From SHZI01 sp963698405 (GTDB lineage: Bacteria > Pseudomonadota > Gammaproteobacteria > Steroidobacterales > GCA-2729495): DNA of 64,000 nucleotides. The translations under genes were made by a program, and so were the position numbers. The stretch is from the NCBI GenBank assembly GCA_963698405.1, contig CAVOQT010000015.1, positions 124,001-188,000 of the forward strand, written 5' to 3'. Shown here one piece after another: positions 30,797 to 40,685 of the stretch. Position 1 is the first letter of the stretch. The number at the start of each line of letters is the position of its first letter. The notes beneath the pieces are model-generated. The model ran no database searches and was not told the origin of the DNA. It saw only the letters and a list, made by a program, of their open reading frames with translations.

Positions 30797-32887
30797 TCAT
30801 GCTGCCGACGTCACGGCAGCGGACTCATGCAGCGGCAAGCAGATCGTGAACCGGGTGCGCACCCCAGGCTCTGAGTCGACCTGCAAGGAGCCGCCCGCAT
30901 CCATGATCAGCGTCCGTGCCTGATAGGCTCCAATGCCCATGCCCTTGCTGCCCTTGGTTGTGTCGAAAGGCCGGAACAGGCGGGTACGGATGAACTCCGG
31001 CTCCATGCCGCAGCCATCATCTTCAATCGTAATTGCCACACCATTGCCAGCCATGCCAACAGCGATATGGACCGAGCCATCACGGACCGTTGCCTCCTGT
31101 GCATTGCGTATCAGATGCACGAGTACCGCCGTAAAGCGCTCACGATCAATCCAGATCTGCAAATCAGATGCCGTATCGCTGAACTGCGGAACCGGCTCGC
31201 GGCCCCGACAGCGATCCACGGCATCTGCCAGCACCGCAGCAGCCCGGACACGCTGCCGTGTGCCGGTCGCCTCACCGCTTTGCAATTGCTGCAACAGCTT
31301 GTTCATGCGGAGAACCGAGTTGTCGATGGTCGCCATCACATCCTCGATGAACGCCGGATTACCTTTATGTTTGGCAGCATTGCGCAACATCATCGACTGC
31401 TGTGCGATCAGATTCTTGAGGTCGTGCATGACGAACGCCGTGAGCCGGTTGAAGGCTTCAAACTGACGGCCTTCGGCAAGCTTCTGATCCGCTTCATACT
31501 GAGCCAGAAATGCGGCAACCTGCCGGCCCGACGTGCGCAGCAGATCGATCTCCTCGAAACTCAACCGGAAATTGGAGCCAGGCTGATGCAGCATGATCAG
31601 CCCGGTAAGCGTCGCATTGCTGATCAGCGGTACGATCAGCAAACCATCCGGAAACGTATCCAGCCACAACGGCCGCTGCAGACCCACGTACAGCTCTGGC
31701 CGCCGCGATAACTCTGCGGTATCGATGATCCACTGACGCTCGAGCATGAACACGATCAGGGGATCGTCGATGGCAATACCCGACTCCGGCAAGCTCTGCA
31801 TATTCCAGCCAGACAGGGCCATCAGTTGACGACTCTCATCCGCACGCGTCCAGAGCATGCCGGCTGGACTGCCAACGATCTCGGCCAGCGCCTTGATCAC
31901 ACGCTCAGGCAGCGGCAGATCCGTATCGGTCGACACCAGCGTATCGATCAGACGTAGCCACTCCTCACGGTAGTCATAGCGGAACGGGACTAAATGCTTG
32001 CTGACAAATACTTTCAAACGTGCGTTCAGTCGCTCTGAAAACAGCAATACGACAAGCGGCGCGCCCATTCCCAGCACCATGACCAGCGCCAGCTGCCGCG
32101 CAAGCAGTGGCTGCAATGAGTGGAATACAGGCAGTAGAAACAGGGTAACCAGCAGAATGGAACCCGTCGCAAGAAAGCGCGGCGCGTAGCTACGTGCCTC
32201 AGGGGACACAAATATGCCGAGCGACCACTGCGGTCGCTGCCGGAGCGTAAACAACACCAGCAAAGCAGCCATAGCGAGACACAACGCCGCGATACCCGTC
32301 AGCCAACGCGGGATACCTGCACCAGCAGCGGAAACAATCGCCACAACAGCCTGTGAGGCGGACACCAGTCCTGCTGCAAGCGCCAGGGCGCGCGTTGCCG
32401 TTCGACCCTCAACCGGAGCGTCACTCACAAATTGCGCGGCAAGCGCCAGGCACAACAAGGCTACGGCCGCTGCGGTGACGCTATATACCGTGGCCAGCCA
32501 AGCGGTGGTTCCGGCCGGGTCAAACCAGATCGCTGCAGTCGATACGCTGATGACCACGACCCAAAACAGCCGCAGCAACCATCGAACCAGTTCCGGCATG
32601 GACCGTTCGTAGGGCCCACACAACAAACGATGCAGGAGTTGATACCAGCTGTAGAGCAGGAGAATCTGTGCGCCGTAACTGAGTACTGCGAATGCAGGAA
32701 TAGCGCGGATATGCCCGGACTGGGCAAACAACAAACCCCAGATCACGCCACCAAACACGACACCGAGTATCTGCTTGCGCAGCAACACCCCGCCACCGGT
32801 CAGCAAAACATAGGCACCGACCAGGGCGTAGGACAACGCCACCAGACTGGCCCACAAGGCAGTATTGAATAGTGCTGCTGTCACCAA
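30797..32887 (-). CDS. prsK: PEP-CTERM-type membrane histidine kinase PrsK
   Basis: Sensor kinase of the PrsK/PrsR pair. The protein is 696 aa. About ten hydrophobic helices fill residues 1-300, followed by a GAF-like domain (about 320-460), the phospho-acceptor His in TAFVMHDLKNLIAQQ (near residue 487) and a C-terminal HATPase domain with DDGCGMEP and KGMGIGAYQARTL. This long multi-helix sensor plus GAF plus DLKN-type H-box is typical of the PrsK family. It is separated from prsR by about 100 bp and lies downstream of the tRNA-Ala/Glu pair. Confidence 0.93.
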   Translation of the reverse strand: MVTAALFNTALWASLVALSYALVGAYVLLTGGGVLLRKQILGVVFGGVIWGLLFAQSGHIRAIPAFAVLSYGAQILLLYSWYQLLHRLLCGPYERSMPELVRWLLRLFWVVVISVSTAAIWFDPAGTTAWLATVYSVTAAAVALLCLALAAQFVSDAPVEGRTATRALALAAGLVSASQAVVAIVSAAGAGIPRWLTGIAALCLAMAALLVLFTLRQRPQWSLGIFVSPEARSYAPRFLATGSILLVTLFLLPVFHSLQPLLARQLALVMVLGMGAPLVVLLFSERLNARLKVFVSKHLVPFRYDYREEWLRLIDTLVSTDTDLPLPERVIKALAEIVGSPAGMLWTRADESRQLMALSGWNMQSLPESGIAIDDPLIVFMLERQWIIDTAELSRRPELYVGLQRPLWLDTFPDGLLIVPLISNATLTGLIMLHQPGSNFRLSFEEIDLLRTSGRQVAAFLAQYEADQKLAEGRQFEAFNRLTAFVMHDLKNLIAQQSMMLRNAAKHKGNPAFIEDVMATIDNSVLRMNKLLQQLQSGEATGTRQRVRAAAVLADAVDRCRGREPVPQFSDTASDLQIWIDRERFTAVLVHLIRNAQEATVRDGSVHIAVGMAGNGVAITIEDDGCGMEPEFIRTRLFRPFDTTKGSKGMGIGAYQARTLIMDAGGSLQVDSEPGVRTRFTICLPLHESAAVTSAA

Positions 32888-33057
32888 GCCATCATAATAC
32901 CTGCTGGCTCAGATGGTTATCGAGTAATCGATGAATCCGTCACAGCAGTGACCGGAAGTCCTGGGCGCCGCCAGCCATAGCCGTGGCCAGCACCCTGGAT
33001 TGCAGCTGCCAAGCCACGCGGCACCAAATGCTGGCGCCTCCAAGCCATTGAAAAAAT

Positions 33058-33133
33058 TGGCGTCCCCAAGGGGATTCGAACCCCTGTTGCCGCCGTGAAA
33101 GGGCAGTGTCCTAGGCCTCTAGACGATGGGGAC
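33058..33133 (-). tRNA. tRNA-Glu (TTC)
   Basis: The minus strand gives a 76-nt cloverleaf: acceptor GTCCCCA pairing with TGGGGAC, encoded GCCA end, anticodon stem-loop CTGCC-CTTTCAC-GGCGG with anticodon TTC, and T-arm GGGGTTCGAATCCCC. It lies 29 bp downstream of tRNA-Ala and is probably in the same transcript. Confidence 0.97.
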
Positions 33134-33162
33134 GGTTTGGCTGGCAATAGTGCTGAAAGTAT

Positions 33163-33238
<76 letters not shown>

Positions 33239-33254
33239 ACACGGCTGGCGGGGG

Positions 33255-33284
33255 AATCTACGCGACCGCTCCCAAGACTGTCAA
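33255..33284 (-). promoter_or_regulatory. Promoter of the tRNA-Ala/tRNA-Glu transcript
   Basis: On the minus strand a perfect TTGACA (33279-33284) is followed by an 18-bp spacer and TAGATT (33255-33260). The predicted start lies just before the tRNA-Ala 5' end at 33238. Confidence 0.65.
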
Positions 33285-33500
33285 GGAAAGTTGCCGCACA
33301 GCTCACAGCTGTGCATACGATTATACGTACCGGCTGCATGCCGCCGGCAAACCCGGAACACTGGTGGACAACCCTTAGGGAAAGCCCTTAGCGGATATTC
33401 CCTTATTTTTTCATGAACCGGCTTAAGTGAAACTCCACCTTAGATGAAAGGCAATGAGTTGATCGCAATTTCTGTGCAGTTGAGAAAAAGGAGAAATCAG

Positions 33501-35207
33501 ATGCCTAAACGCAAGTCGATTCCCGACCAGTTACGGCTGGCAGTCCTGCCAGTCGCGCTGGCTGGTCTGTTTAACGTCGCCCACGCGCAGCAGGCTGCTG
33601 CCGAAGCACCGGCACTGACGGCTGAGGAAAAGGCCACCGGCAAGCGTATCTACTTCGAGCGCTGCGCCGGATGTCACGGTGTGCTGCGCAAAGGCGCGAC
33701 CGGCAAGAACCTGGAGCCCGGAGTGGTCAAAGCAGTTGCCGGACGGTTCGACCCAGACCGGTGGCACGCTGAAGCTCGGCACCTCTCGCCTGGAGAAGAT
33801 CATTGCGCTCGGCACCGAGGGCGGGATGGTCAACTACGACGACATCCTCACCAAGGAAGAAATCAACATCATGGCGCGTTACATCCAGAACGTACCGGAT
33901 GTGCCGCCCGAGTTCAGCCTGGCCGACATGAGGCCTCGTGGAAGCTGCTGGTTCCGGTTGACCAGCGCCCCACGAAGCAGATGAACAAGGTGAACCTCAA
34001 GAACGTCTTCGGCACCACGCTGCGCGATACCGGCAAGCTGGCGCTGATCGACGGTGACACCAAGGAGATCTGGCAGATCCTCGACACTGGCTACGCGGTG
34101 CATATTTCGCGCCTGTCAGCGTCTGGCCGCTATGTCTACACGGTGGGCCGTGACGGTCTGATCACCCTGATCGACCTCTGGTTCGAGAAGCCGACCACCG
34201 TCGCCACCATCCGCATCGGCTCCGATGCCCGCTCGGTCGATACCTCCAAGTTCAAGGGCTATGAAGACAAGTACCTGATCGGTGGTTCCTACTGGCCGCC
34301 CCAGTACTCGATCATGGAAGGCGATACGCTGAAGCCGATGAAGGTCGTTTCCACCCGTGGCATGACCGTAGACGGCGAGTACCATCCGGAACCGCGCGTG
34401 GCCTCGATCGTGGCCTCGCACATCAAGCCGGAGTGGGTAGTCAACGTCAAGGAAACCGGCCAGATCCTGCTGGTGGACTACAGCGACATCAAGAACCTCA
34501 AGACCACCACCATCGAATCGGCCAAGTTCCTGCATGACGGCGGCTGGGATGCCTCCAAGCGTTACTTCCTGGTTGCAGCCAATGCCTCGAACAAGGTCGC
34601 AGCAGTCGATACCAAGACCGGCAAGCTCGCCGCCCTGGTTGAGACCAAGAAGATCCCCCACCCGGGTCGCGGTGCCAACTTCATCCATCCGAAGTACGGC
34701 CCCGTATGGGCAACGGGTCATCTTGGCGATGCAGTGGTATCGCTGATCTCTACGCCATCCGAAAAGAAGGAAGACCAGAAGTACAAGCAGTACAACTGGA
34801 AAGTGGTGGAGGAACTGGCGATGCCGGGTGCTGGTAACCTGTTCGTGAAGACTCACCCGAAGTCCACGCGTCTCTGGACCGACCTGCCGATGAATCCCGA
34901 GCGGGAGAACACGGAATCGGTCTATGTCTTTGACCTGAAGGACCTGTCCAAGGCACCGGTGAAGATCGACGTGGCCAAGGACTCCGGCCTGCCGGTAACC
35001 AAGGCGCTGCGCCGCGCCGTGCACCCGGAATACAACGAGGCTGGCGACGAGGTCTGGATCTCGCTCTGGGGTGGCAAGACCGATCAGTCAGCGATCGTGG
35101 TCTATGACGACAAGACGATGAAGGTCAAGAAGGTGATCACCGACCCGCAGATGATCACACCGACTGGCAAGTTCAACGTCTGGAATACGCAGTACGACGT
35201 CTATTGA
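33501..35207 (+). CDS. nirS: Cytochrome cd1 nitrite reductase NirS (two compensating frame shifts)
   Basis: Periplasmic enzyme reducing nitrite to nitric oxide in denitrification. The ATG at 33501 follows AAGGAG and opens a signal peptide ending AHAQ. The haem c site is CAGCH at 55-59. The d1 propeller follows with YAVHISRLSASGRYVYT, DGEYHPEPRVASIVASH and GRGANFIHPKYGP, blocks shared with Paracoccus and Pseudomonas NirS, to the expected C-terminus VTPTGKFNVWNT. One extra base near 33717-33721 (CCCGG) and one missing base near 33932 throw about 70 codons out of frame. The alternate frame there carries the conserved sequence TGGTLKLGTSRLEKI and GGMVNYDDILTKEEIN. So the real protein is probably intact and this is a sequence error; as written the segment between is nonsense. 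No d1-haem synthesis genes lie in the window. Confidence 0.93.
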   Translation: MPKRKSIPDQLRLAVLPVALAGLFNVAHAQQAAAEAPALTAEEKATGKRIYFERCAGCHGVLRKGATGKNLEPGVVKAVAGRFDPDRWHAEARHLSPGEDHCARHRGRDGQLRRHPHQGRNQHHGALHPERTGCAARVQPGRHEASWKLLVPVDQRPTKQMNKVNLKNVFGTTLRDTGKLALIDGDTKEIWQILDTGYAVHISRLSASGRYVYTVGRDGLITLIDLWFEKPTTVATIRIGSDARSVDTSKFKGYEDKYLIGGSYWPPQYSIMEGDTLKPMKVVSTRGMTVDGEYHPEPRVASIVASHIKPEWVVNVKETGQILLVDYSDIKNLKTTTIESAKFLHDGGWDASKRYFLVAANASNKVAAVDTKTGKLAALVETKKIPHPGRGANFIHPKYGPVWATGHLGDAVVSLISTPSEKKEDQKYKQYNWKVVEELAMPGAGNLFVKTHPKSTRLWTDLPMNPERENTESVYVFDLKDLSKAPVKIDVAKDSGLPVTKALRRAVHPEYNEAGDEVWISLWGGKTDQSAIVVYDDKTMKVKKVITDPQMITPTGKFNVWNTQYDVY

Positions 35208-35224
35208 TAGCTGCGCGTTCACTG

Positions 35225-35259
35225 AATCCCCCCGGGGGCCTTGCGCTCCCGGGGTTTTT
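35225..35259 (+). terminator. Terminator-like hairpin after nirS
   Basis: CCCCGGGGGC and GCTCCCGGGG pair (one weak position) around a 5-nt loop, followed by TTTTT. It lies between the nirS stop and the tetrahaem cytochrome start, so it would attenuate rather than exclude read-through. Confidence 0.65.
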
Positions 35260-35288
35260 ACCAGCCTGTCGACATACAGGATGTTTCA

Positions 35289-35885
35289 ATGCCCGACAAT
35301 GAGCTCTCTTCCAATGGACTATGGCGCCGCTTGCGCCGGCCGAGCCTCAAGTACTCGTTGCTGACCCTGCTGTTTGCCGGATTTGTGGGCGGCATCATCT
35401 TCTGGGGCGGCTTCAATACGGTGGTCGAGGCCACCAATGAAGAACAATTCTGCATCGGTTGTCACGAGATGAAGGACAACGTCTATCAGGAATACAAGGA
35501 AACCATTCATTACACCAATCGCACCGGTGTACGGGCCATCTGCTCGGACTGCCACGTTCCGAAGGAATGGACCCACAAGATGATCCGCAAGGTCAAGGCA
35601 ACCCGCGAGCTCTACGGCAAGGTCATGGGCACCATCGATACGCGCGAAAAATTCGAAGCAAAGCGCCTGGTACTCGCCAGGCGGGAATGGGCGCGCATGA
35701 AGGCCAATGACTCGCTGGAATGCCGCAACTGCCACAGCCTGGTCAGCATGGATACCGAAAAGCAGAAGCAGCGCGCCCGCAAGCAGCATGAACTGGCCGT
35801 CGAGTACGGCGATACCTGCATCGATTGCCACAAGGGCATTGCCCACCACAAGCCGGCGGACATGACCGAGGAGGACGAGGAATAG
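35289..35885 (+). CDS. NapC/NirT-family tetrahaem cytochrome c
   Basis: Membrane-anchored quinol dehydrogenase that passes electrons from the quinol pool to periplasmic reductases. The start at 35289 (MPDNELSSNG) gives 198 aa. One N-terminal membrane helix spans about residues 22-42. Four haem c sites follow: CIGCH (55), CSDCH (85), CRNCH (145) and CIDCH (177). Placed directly after nirS, it is best read as a NirT-type donor for nitrite reduction; a NapC role is less likely because no nap genes are visible. Confidence 0.93.
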   Translation: MPDNELSSNGLWRRLRRPSLKYSLLTLLFAGFVGGIIFWGGFNTVVEATNEEQFCIGCHEMKDNVYQEYKETIHYTNRTGVRAICSDCHVPKEWTHKMIRKVKATRELYGKVMGTIDTREKFEAKRLVLARREWARMKANDSLECRNCHSLVSMDTEKQKQRARKQHELAVEYGDTCIDCHKGIAHHKPADMTEEDEE

Positions 35886-35959
35886 CAGCTGCACCCCGTC
35901 ATCCGGATTCGTTTTACAATTGGCTTTGCACTCCCGATCAGCAACCCAAGGATCTGACC

Positions 35960-36827
35960 ATGCACAAACTGATCACCCTCTCTACTGCCGGACTGCTGCT
36001 CGGCCTCGGCACCAGTGGCGCCATAGCGGCACCAGACTGGAGCAAGGTTCCTGCCAGGGAAATCACGCTGCTCTACCCCGGCGTATCGCCCATCGAATGG
36101 ATCATGAAGGGTACCGAGCACGGTGGCGCCCGCGCCATCAAGAAGGGCGAAAGCTGTGCCGGCTGCCACGACGAAGAAGCGGCCGACATGGGCCAGAAGA
36201 TGGTCAGCGGCCAGAAGATCGAGCCAACCCCCATCAAGGGCAAGGCCGGCTCGATTCCGGTCAGCGTGCAGGCCGCATATGACGCTGCCAATCTCTACCT
36301 GCGCTTCAGCTGGAAACAGCCCGCCGGTGGTGCCGCAAAGATGGACCCTGACAATCAGGTCAAGCTTGCCGTGATGCTCGAAGACCACAAGGTCGAGGGT
36401 GCCGACCTCGCGGGATGCTGGGAGACCTGCCATCAGGACGTGCGGACGATGCCTGGCGTCAAGGACGACAAGAAAACCAAGTACGTCGTCGGCGCAGACC
36501 TTAAAGCCGGCAAGTACTACGACCTCATGCAGTGGACCAGCAAGGGCAGCAAGCATGACGGTTATGTGGCCGACAAGCGGGTCATGGATGGCGGCAAGGC
36601 GCTGCTGGATGCCAAGGGCGAGAAGAAGGGCGACCAGTGGACCGTCACGTTCACCCGCAAGCTCGCCGGTGGCGGTGAAGGCGATATCGCGATGGCGGCC
36701 GGCAAGGCCTATAACTTCGGTTTTGCCATCCATGACGATTACAGCCAGGGCCGCTTTCATCAGGTATCGCTCGGTTATACGCTGGGCCTCGGGTACGAAG
36801 GCAGACATCAGCGCAATGAAGCAGTAG
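35960..36827 (+). CDS. Periplasmic diheme cytochrome with ethylbenzene dehydrogenase-like haem domain (frame shift near the 3' end)
   Basis: The start at 35960 is behind AAGGA, with a signal peptide ending AIAAP. There is one standard haem c motif, SCAGCH (66-70), and one CX3CH motif, CWETCH (153-158), inside an EB_dh-like beta fold that ends FGFAIHDDYSQGRFHQVSLGY. Such proteins occur beside nirS in several denitrifiers and may be electron carriers; the function is inferred only. An extra G near 36790-36793 (CTCGGGTA) diverts the frame. Correcting it gives the ending GTKADISAMKQ and the stop TAG at 36825-36827, just before a terminator. Without the correction the frame reads falsely through that terminator into the cupredoxin gene. 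Confidence 0.82.
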
Positions 36828-36865
36828 AACCGTACTCCGGGGAACTCTCCGGCTGCCAGACAACC

Positions 36866-36895
36866 AAAACGGAGAGCCTTGCTCTCCGTTTTTTT
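36866..36895 (+). terminator. Rho-independent terminator
   Basis: AAACGGAGAGC and GCTCTCCGTTT form an 11-bp perfect stem with a CTT loop, followed by a run of seven T. It closes the diheme cytochrome gene and lies upstream of the cupredoxin start. Confidence 0.88.
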
Positions 36896-36913
36896 GCCCA
36901 GAAGGAGGCACTT

Positions 36914-37243
36914 ATGGGCCTGAGCACCCTACTGGCCAGCAGCTTGCTGACCCTGCTCGCCACCCTGCCCTTGCAGGCCTGTGCAGATACAGCGGAAATC
37001 ATGATCCGTGACTACCAGTATCAGCCGGCTGAACTGACTGTTCAGGCCGGTACGACAGTCAAGTGGATCAACGACGAGAAACGGGTCAGCCACTCGATCC
37101 GGTTCACCGGCCCCGAGGGCTTCGAATCCGAGCGCATATTCCCCGGCGAGTCATGGGAGCGAACCTTCGATCAGCCTGGCAGCTATCCGTTCAGCTGCGG
37201 GCCCCACCCGGAGATGAACGGCATCATCACGGTAACTGAGTAA
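36914..37243 (+). CDS. Secreted cupredoxin (type 1 copper protein)
   Basis: The protein is 109 aa from the ATG at 36914, which follows AAGGAGG. A signal peptide ends near LQACADT. The plastocyanin-like fold shows all four type 1 copper ligands: His60 (RVSHSIRF), Cys95, His98 and Met101 (SCGPHPEM). Its place in the nirS group suggests an electron carrier to nitrite reductase in the periplasm. A strong ribosome site and terminators on its upstream side suggest some independent expression. It converges on gltX with the stops about 16 bp overlapping. Confidence 0.88.
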   Translation: MGLSTLLASSLLTLLATLPLQACADTAEIMIRDYQYQPAELTVQAGTTVKWINDEKRVSHSIRFTGPEGFESERIFPGESWERTFDQPGSYPFSCGPHPEMNGIITVTE

Positions 37244-38624
37244 GTGCGCGCGTCAGACGCTCGATCGTCTTGTCCCGTCCCAGCAGCTCAAGTGTCACAT
37301 CGATCGGTGGAGACACGGTACCGCCAGTAACCGCAACCCGCACAGGCTGCCCGAGCTTGCCGAAACCAATACTGCATTCTGCTGCCACGGCTGCCATGAC
37401 GGCATGGATATCAGTACGGTTCCACGCAGCAGACCTCAGCAAGACGCGTGACCAGCAGTCTGAGCGGCCCGGCAACTGCTGCCGTCAGGTGTTTGCTGAC
37501 TGCAGCCTCGATCGATCTGTACGGGTTCGGCATACAGGTAATGCGCACTGCTGGCAATCTCATGCAGGGTCGTCGCCCGTTCCCGATAAGCCTCGATGAC
37601 TGCTGCGACTGGTGGTCCACTGCCGGCATCCAGCCCTGCCCGCTCCAGTTGCGTCACGAGACCTGGCGCCAGGGACTTCCGGATCACCGGAGCGTAGATA
37701 CTGCTGGTTGATCCAGTCGAGCTTGCCGGTATCAAAGCGGGATGCAGAAGCATTGACCGCTGCGATATCAAACAAGCGGATCATTTCTTCCCGGGAAAAC
37801 AGCTCCTGGTCGCCATGTGACCAGCCGAGGCGCACCAGATAGTTCAGTACTGCATCAGGCAAATAACCCGCATCGCGATACTCAAGGACATTGACAGCTC
37901 CGTGCCGCTTCGACAGCTTGGCCCCATCCGGCCCAAGGATCATCGGCAGATGGCCATAGGCCGGACGGGTGTAGCCCAGCGCATCGATCATGTGCATCTG
38001 GCGCGGGGTGTTGTTGAGGTGATCGTCACCACGGATTACATGGGTAATACCCGTATCGCCGTCATCTACCACGACACCAAAGTGGAATGTCGGCGACCCG
38101 TCCGAGCGCAGGATGATCAGGTCATCAAGCTCCGAGTTCTGGAACTCGACGCGACCGCGCACCAGATCATCGACGATCGTAATACCCTCATGCGGTGTAC
38201 GAAAACGCAGCACTGGCGAGACACCGGACAGCGGAGCCTGACGTTGCCGGCAACGACCGTCATAGCGCGGATTCTCGCCACACGCCATCTGGGCTGCGCG
38301 CATCTGCTCCAGTTCTTCCCGGCTGCAGTAGCAGTGATAGGCACTGCCAGCCGCCAGCATTTTCGCCGCCAGTTCACGGTAGCGATCCATCCTTGCGGTC
38401 TGGTAGTACGGCCCCTCATCATGCGCGAGACCCAGCCAGTCCATGGCCTCCAGAATGACGTCTACTGCAGCCTGAGTAGACCGCTCGCGATCCGTATCTT
38501 CAATTCTGAGCACAAACTGCCCGCCGTGATGACGCGCATACAGCCAGGAGAACAGCGCGGTGCGAACCCCGCCGATATGCAGGTAGCCGGTCGGGCTCGG
38601 GGCGAAGCGCGTCTTGACAGTCAT
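37227..38624 (-). pseudogene. gltX: Glutamyl-tRNA synthetase, broken by three frame shifts
   Basis: Charges tRNA-Glu. The N-terminal part (38624 to about 37690) is intact, with FAPSPTGYLHIGG (HIGH motif) and the KLSKRHGAV (KMSKS-type) loop. After INQQYLRSGDP the frame moves three times, each as one extra base, near 37690, 37500 and 37440. The rest of the protein continues in successive frames (SLAPGLVTQLERAGLD, then AAVSKHLTAAVAGPLR, then DVTLELLGRDKTIERL) to the stop at 37227. All family blocks are there, about 465 residues in total. The gene is normally essential in bacteria of this type, so I judge these to be sequence errors unless another copy exists. Confidence 0.9.
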
Positions 38625-38738
38625 TGCATTCCAGAGATATCGAAAACGGACGCGATTCTAGCTTGAACAGGATCCGGGAGTCGCGGCCGGCCCCGATTGG
38701 CATCACGACCCGGCGATTGGCACACTGCGCAGCACATC

Positions 38739-39440
38739 ATGCTGCCAGCCACCGAACTGACCACCGCCTTGCAGGAACTGGGACCACCCGGTGTCGCCTA
38801 TTCGTTGTGCCGCCTCGATGGCGAACTGCAGCCATTGTGGGCGACAGAACTGGCCGCTACTGTCGGCATGAGCGGAAAGCGGCAACGCGCATTCACGGCC
38901 GGCCGCGCTTGCGCCCGACAGGCGCTGGCAAAGCTCGGGCATGGGCCGGTTGCGCTGGCTATCGGCCCGGGGCGGGCACCGGTCTGGCCAGCGGGAATTA
39001 TCGGCTCAATCTCGCATACGGACGAAATTGCCATTGCCGCTGTCGCCCGGCGAGCAGAAATCCGCTCACTGGGTATCGACGTGGAAAGCGCCGAGCCACT
39101 CGAAGCAGAGCTGCTAGACCTGGTGTGTCGCAACGACGAGCAAGCCGCCCTGACAGCCTGCGCCCCACAACCACGCGCTGCTGCCAAACTGATCTTCAGC
39201 GCCAAGGAAAGCGTCTACAAATGTCTGTGGCCGGTAACCGGCCTGTTTCTGGAATTTCACGCCATCGGGATCCGCATCGATCCGGCCCACTGTCGATTTA
39301 CCGTATATGGCGAGGATCCACGCATCGCTGCAACGCTCGGCATGGTGTGTGGCGCGTACCGGAGAGTTGCCGGGCTGGTACTCAGCTGTGCGTGGCTAGA
39401 CCGCGCTGGTACAGGCCAGAACTCAGGAAGACAGACCTGA
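38739..39440 (+). CDS. 4'-phosphopantetheinyl transferase (EntD/Sfp type)
   Basis: Adds the phosphopantetheine arm to carrier proteins. The ATG at 38739 gives 233 aa. The conserved blocks are all visible: SISHTDE (about 90-96), LGIDVE (magnesium-binding Asp and Glu) and FSAKESVYKCLWP (Glu and Lys). The EntD-like layout has an N-terminal half with RACARQAL. It converges on the WecA-type gene, the last bases overlapping. It is a natural candidate to activate the acyl carrier protein encoded at 50.6 kb. Confidence 0.88.
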   Translation: MLPATELTTALQELGPPGVAYSLCRLDGELQPLWATELAATVGMSGKRQRAFTAGRACARQALAKLGHGPVALAIGPGRAPVWPAGIIGSISHTDEIAIAAVARRAEIRSLGIDVESAEPLEAELLDLVCRNDEQAALTACAPQPRAAAKLIFSAKESVYKCLWPVTGLFLEFHAIGIRIDPAHCRFTVYGEDPRIAATLGMVCGAYRRVAGLVLSCAWLDRAGTGQNSGRQT

Positions 39441-40685
39441 GGTTTCGCGCTGCCGTGTCGCCAGTGCTGGCGCACGCACTGGCACCGCAGGCCTGACCGG
39501 TGGCGCCGCACTGACCTGATGAGAGCCGAGGCGTCGGTCTGCTACGCTGCGCCGTTCCGGCCCCGCATAGTTCGGATCCTGCCCCCGACGACGATCGCCG
39601 CTGATTCTGCGCCGGCAGATGGAACGATGCAGGAAACGCATCACCCGCCATGCGTGCATGATCAGCCAGAAGTAGCCCAGCCCGACCAGCAGAAAGCCGC
39701 CGGCGACGAGTAACTCAGGCAATTGCCAGTAAACACTGGCCAGACCGATGAGCACACCAACGCCGGCAATTGCAGCCATCAGGCCGACTGTTTCATTGAC
39801 GGTATAACCGGCCAGCAGAAACACATGATGCAGGTGCTCCCGGTCCGGCGAAAACGGTGAGCGCCCACGCAGGATCCGGCGCAACATCATGGTGACGGTA
39901 TCGAAGATCGGCAACATCAGAAACCACAAAGCTGCCGCCGGACTGATCACCCGGGACTCGCCCTGTGACAGGGAAATCGCATACCAGGTCAGCGCGAAGC
40001 CCAGAAACATGCTGCCCGCATCACCCATGAATATGGACGCGCGCTCACGGCCCGGGAAGTCGGAGATTGAAAAGCAGAAAACCCGACAACCGCCGAACCA
40101 AGCAGCGGCAGCAGAATGACATCAGCAACATCACCCCAGAGCCAGGCGGCAACAAGCAATCCGGCCAGCGAGACCAGCGAAAGACTGCCACTCAATCCGT
40201 CCAGACCATCGCACATATTCAGCGCATTGATCACACCCAGGGTGGCAAAGACGGTGAACGGAACGGCCAAGACCCCCATTGCTCAGCAGTTGACCTGACA
40301 AGGTCATCCCGCCAAGATCTTGAAGAACGATGCCAGCGCCAAAGATCATCAGCAGTGCGGCACAGATCTGCGCAACAAAGCGCGCCATCGGTGACAAATC
40401 AAAGAAATCATCGACGACGCCAACCGTTACCAGCAGAAGGCCACCACCAAAGAAACTCAGGATTTCACGCAGCGGCAGCGACTCGCCACCGGCAACAGTC
40501 AGCAGAAAGGCCACCACCAGGCCGGCAAAGATGGCCAGCCCACCGACCAGAGGCGTCGGAATCTGATGACTCTTTCGTTCGTTGGGGATATCGACCAGCC
40601 CCGTCACCACGGCGAGGGGACGCAACAGCACGATCAACAGCGTCGTTGCCGTCAGTGCGACCAGGGATATGTGATAAACAGACAT
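39423..40685 (-). pseudogene. WecA/TagO-type undecaprenyl-phosphate glycosyl-1-phosphate transferase, frame-shifted
   Basis: Polytopic membrane enzyme that starts glycan synthesis by moving a sugar-1-phosphate to undecaprenyl phosphate. Three adjoining segments form one gene of about 420 residues: MSVYHISLVALTATTLLIV to VGVVDDFFDLSP; then INALNMCDGLDGLSGS; then MGDAGSMFLGFALTW to DREHLHHVFLLAGY. These are the WecA/MraY-like motifs VDDxxD, NMxDGxDGL, MGDxGS and HxHH. One extra G in a G5 run near 40276 and one missing base near 40055 separate them. A charged hydrophilic tail with RRISGDRRR ends the protein. Confidence 0.85.

Noticed and set aside
33459..33472. FNR/DNR-like box TTGATCGCAATTTC upstream of nirS
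   Set aside because: Only one half matches TTGAT-N4-ATCAA, and it lies within 45 bp of the start codon; too weak to call.
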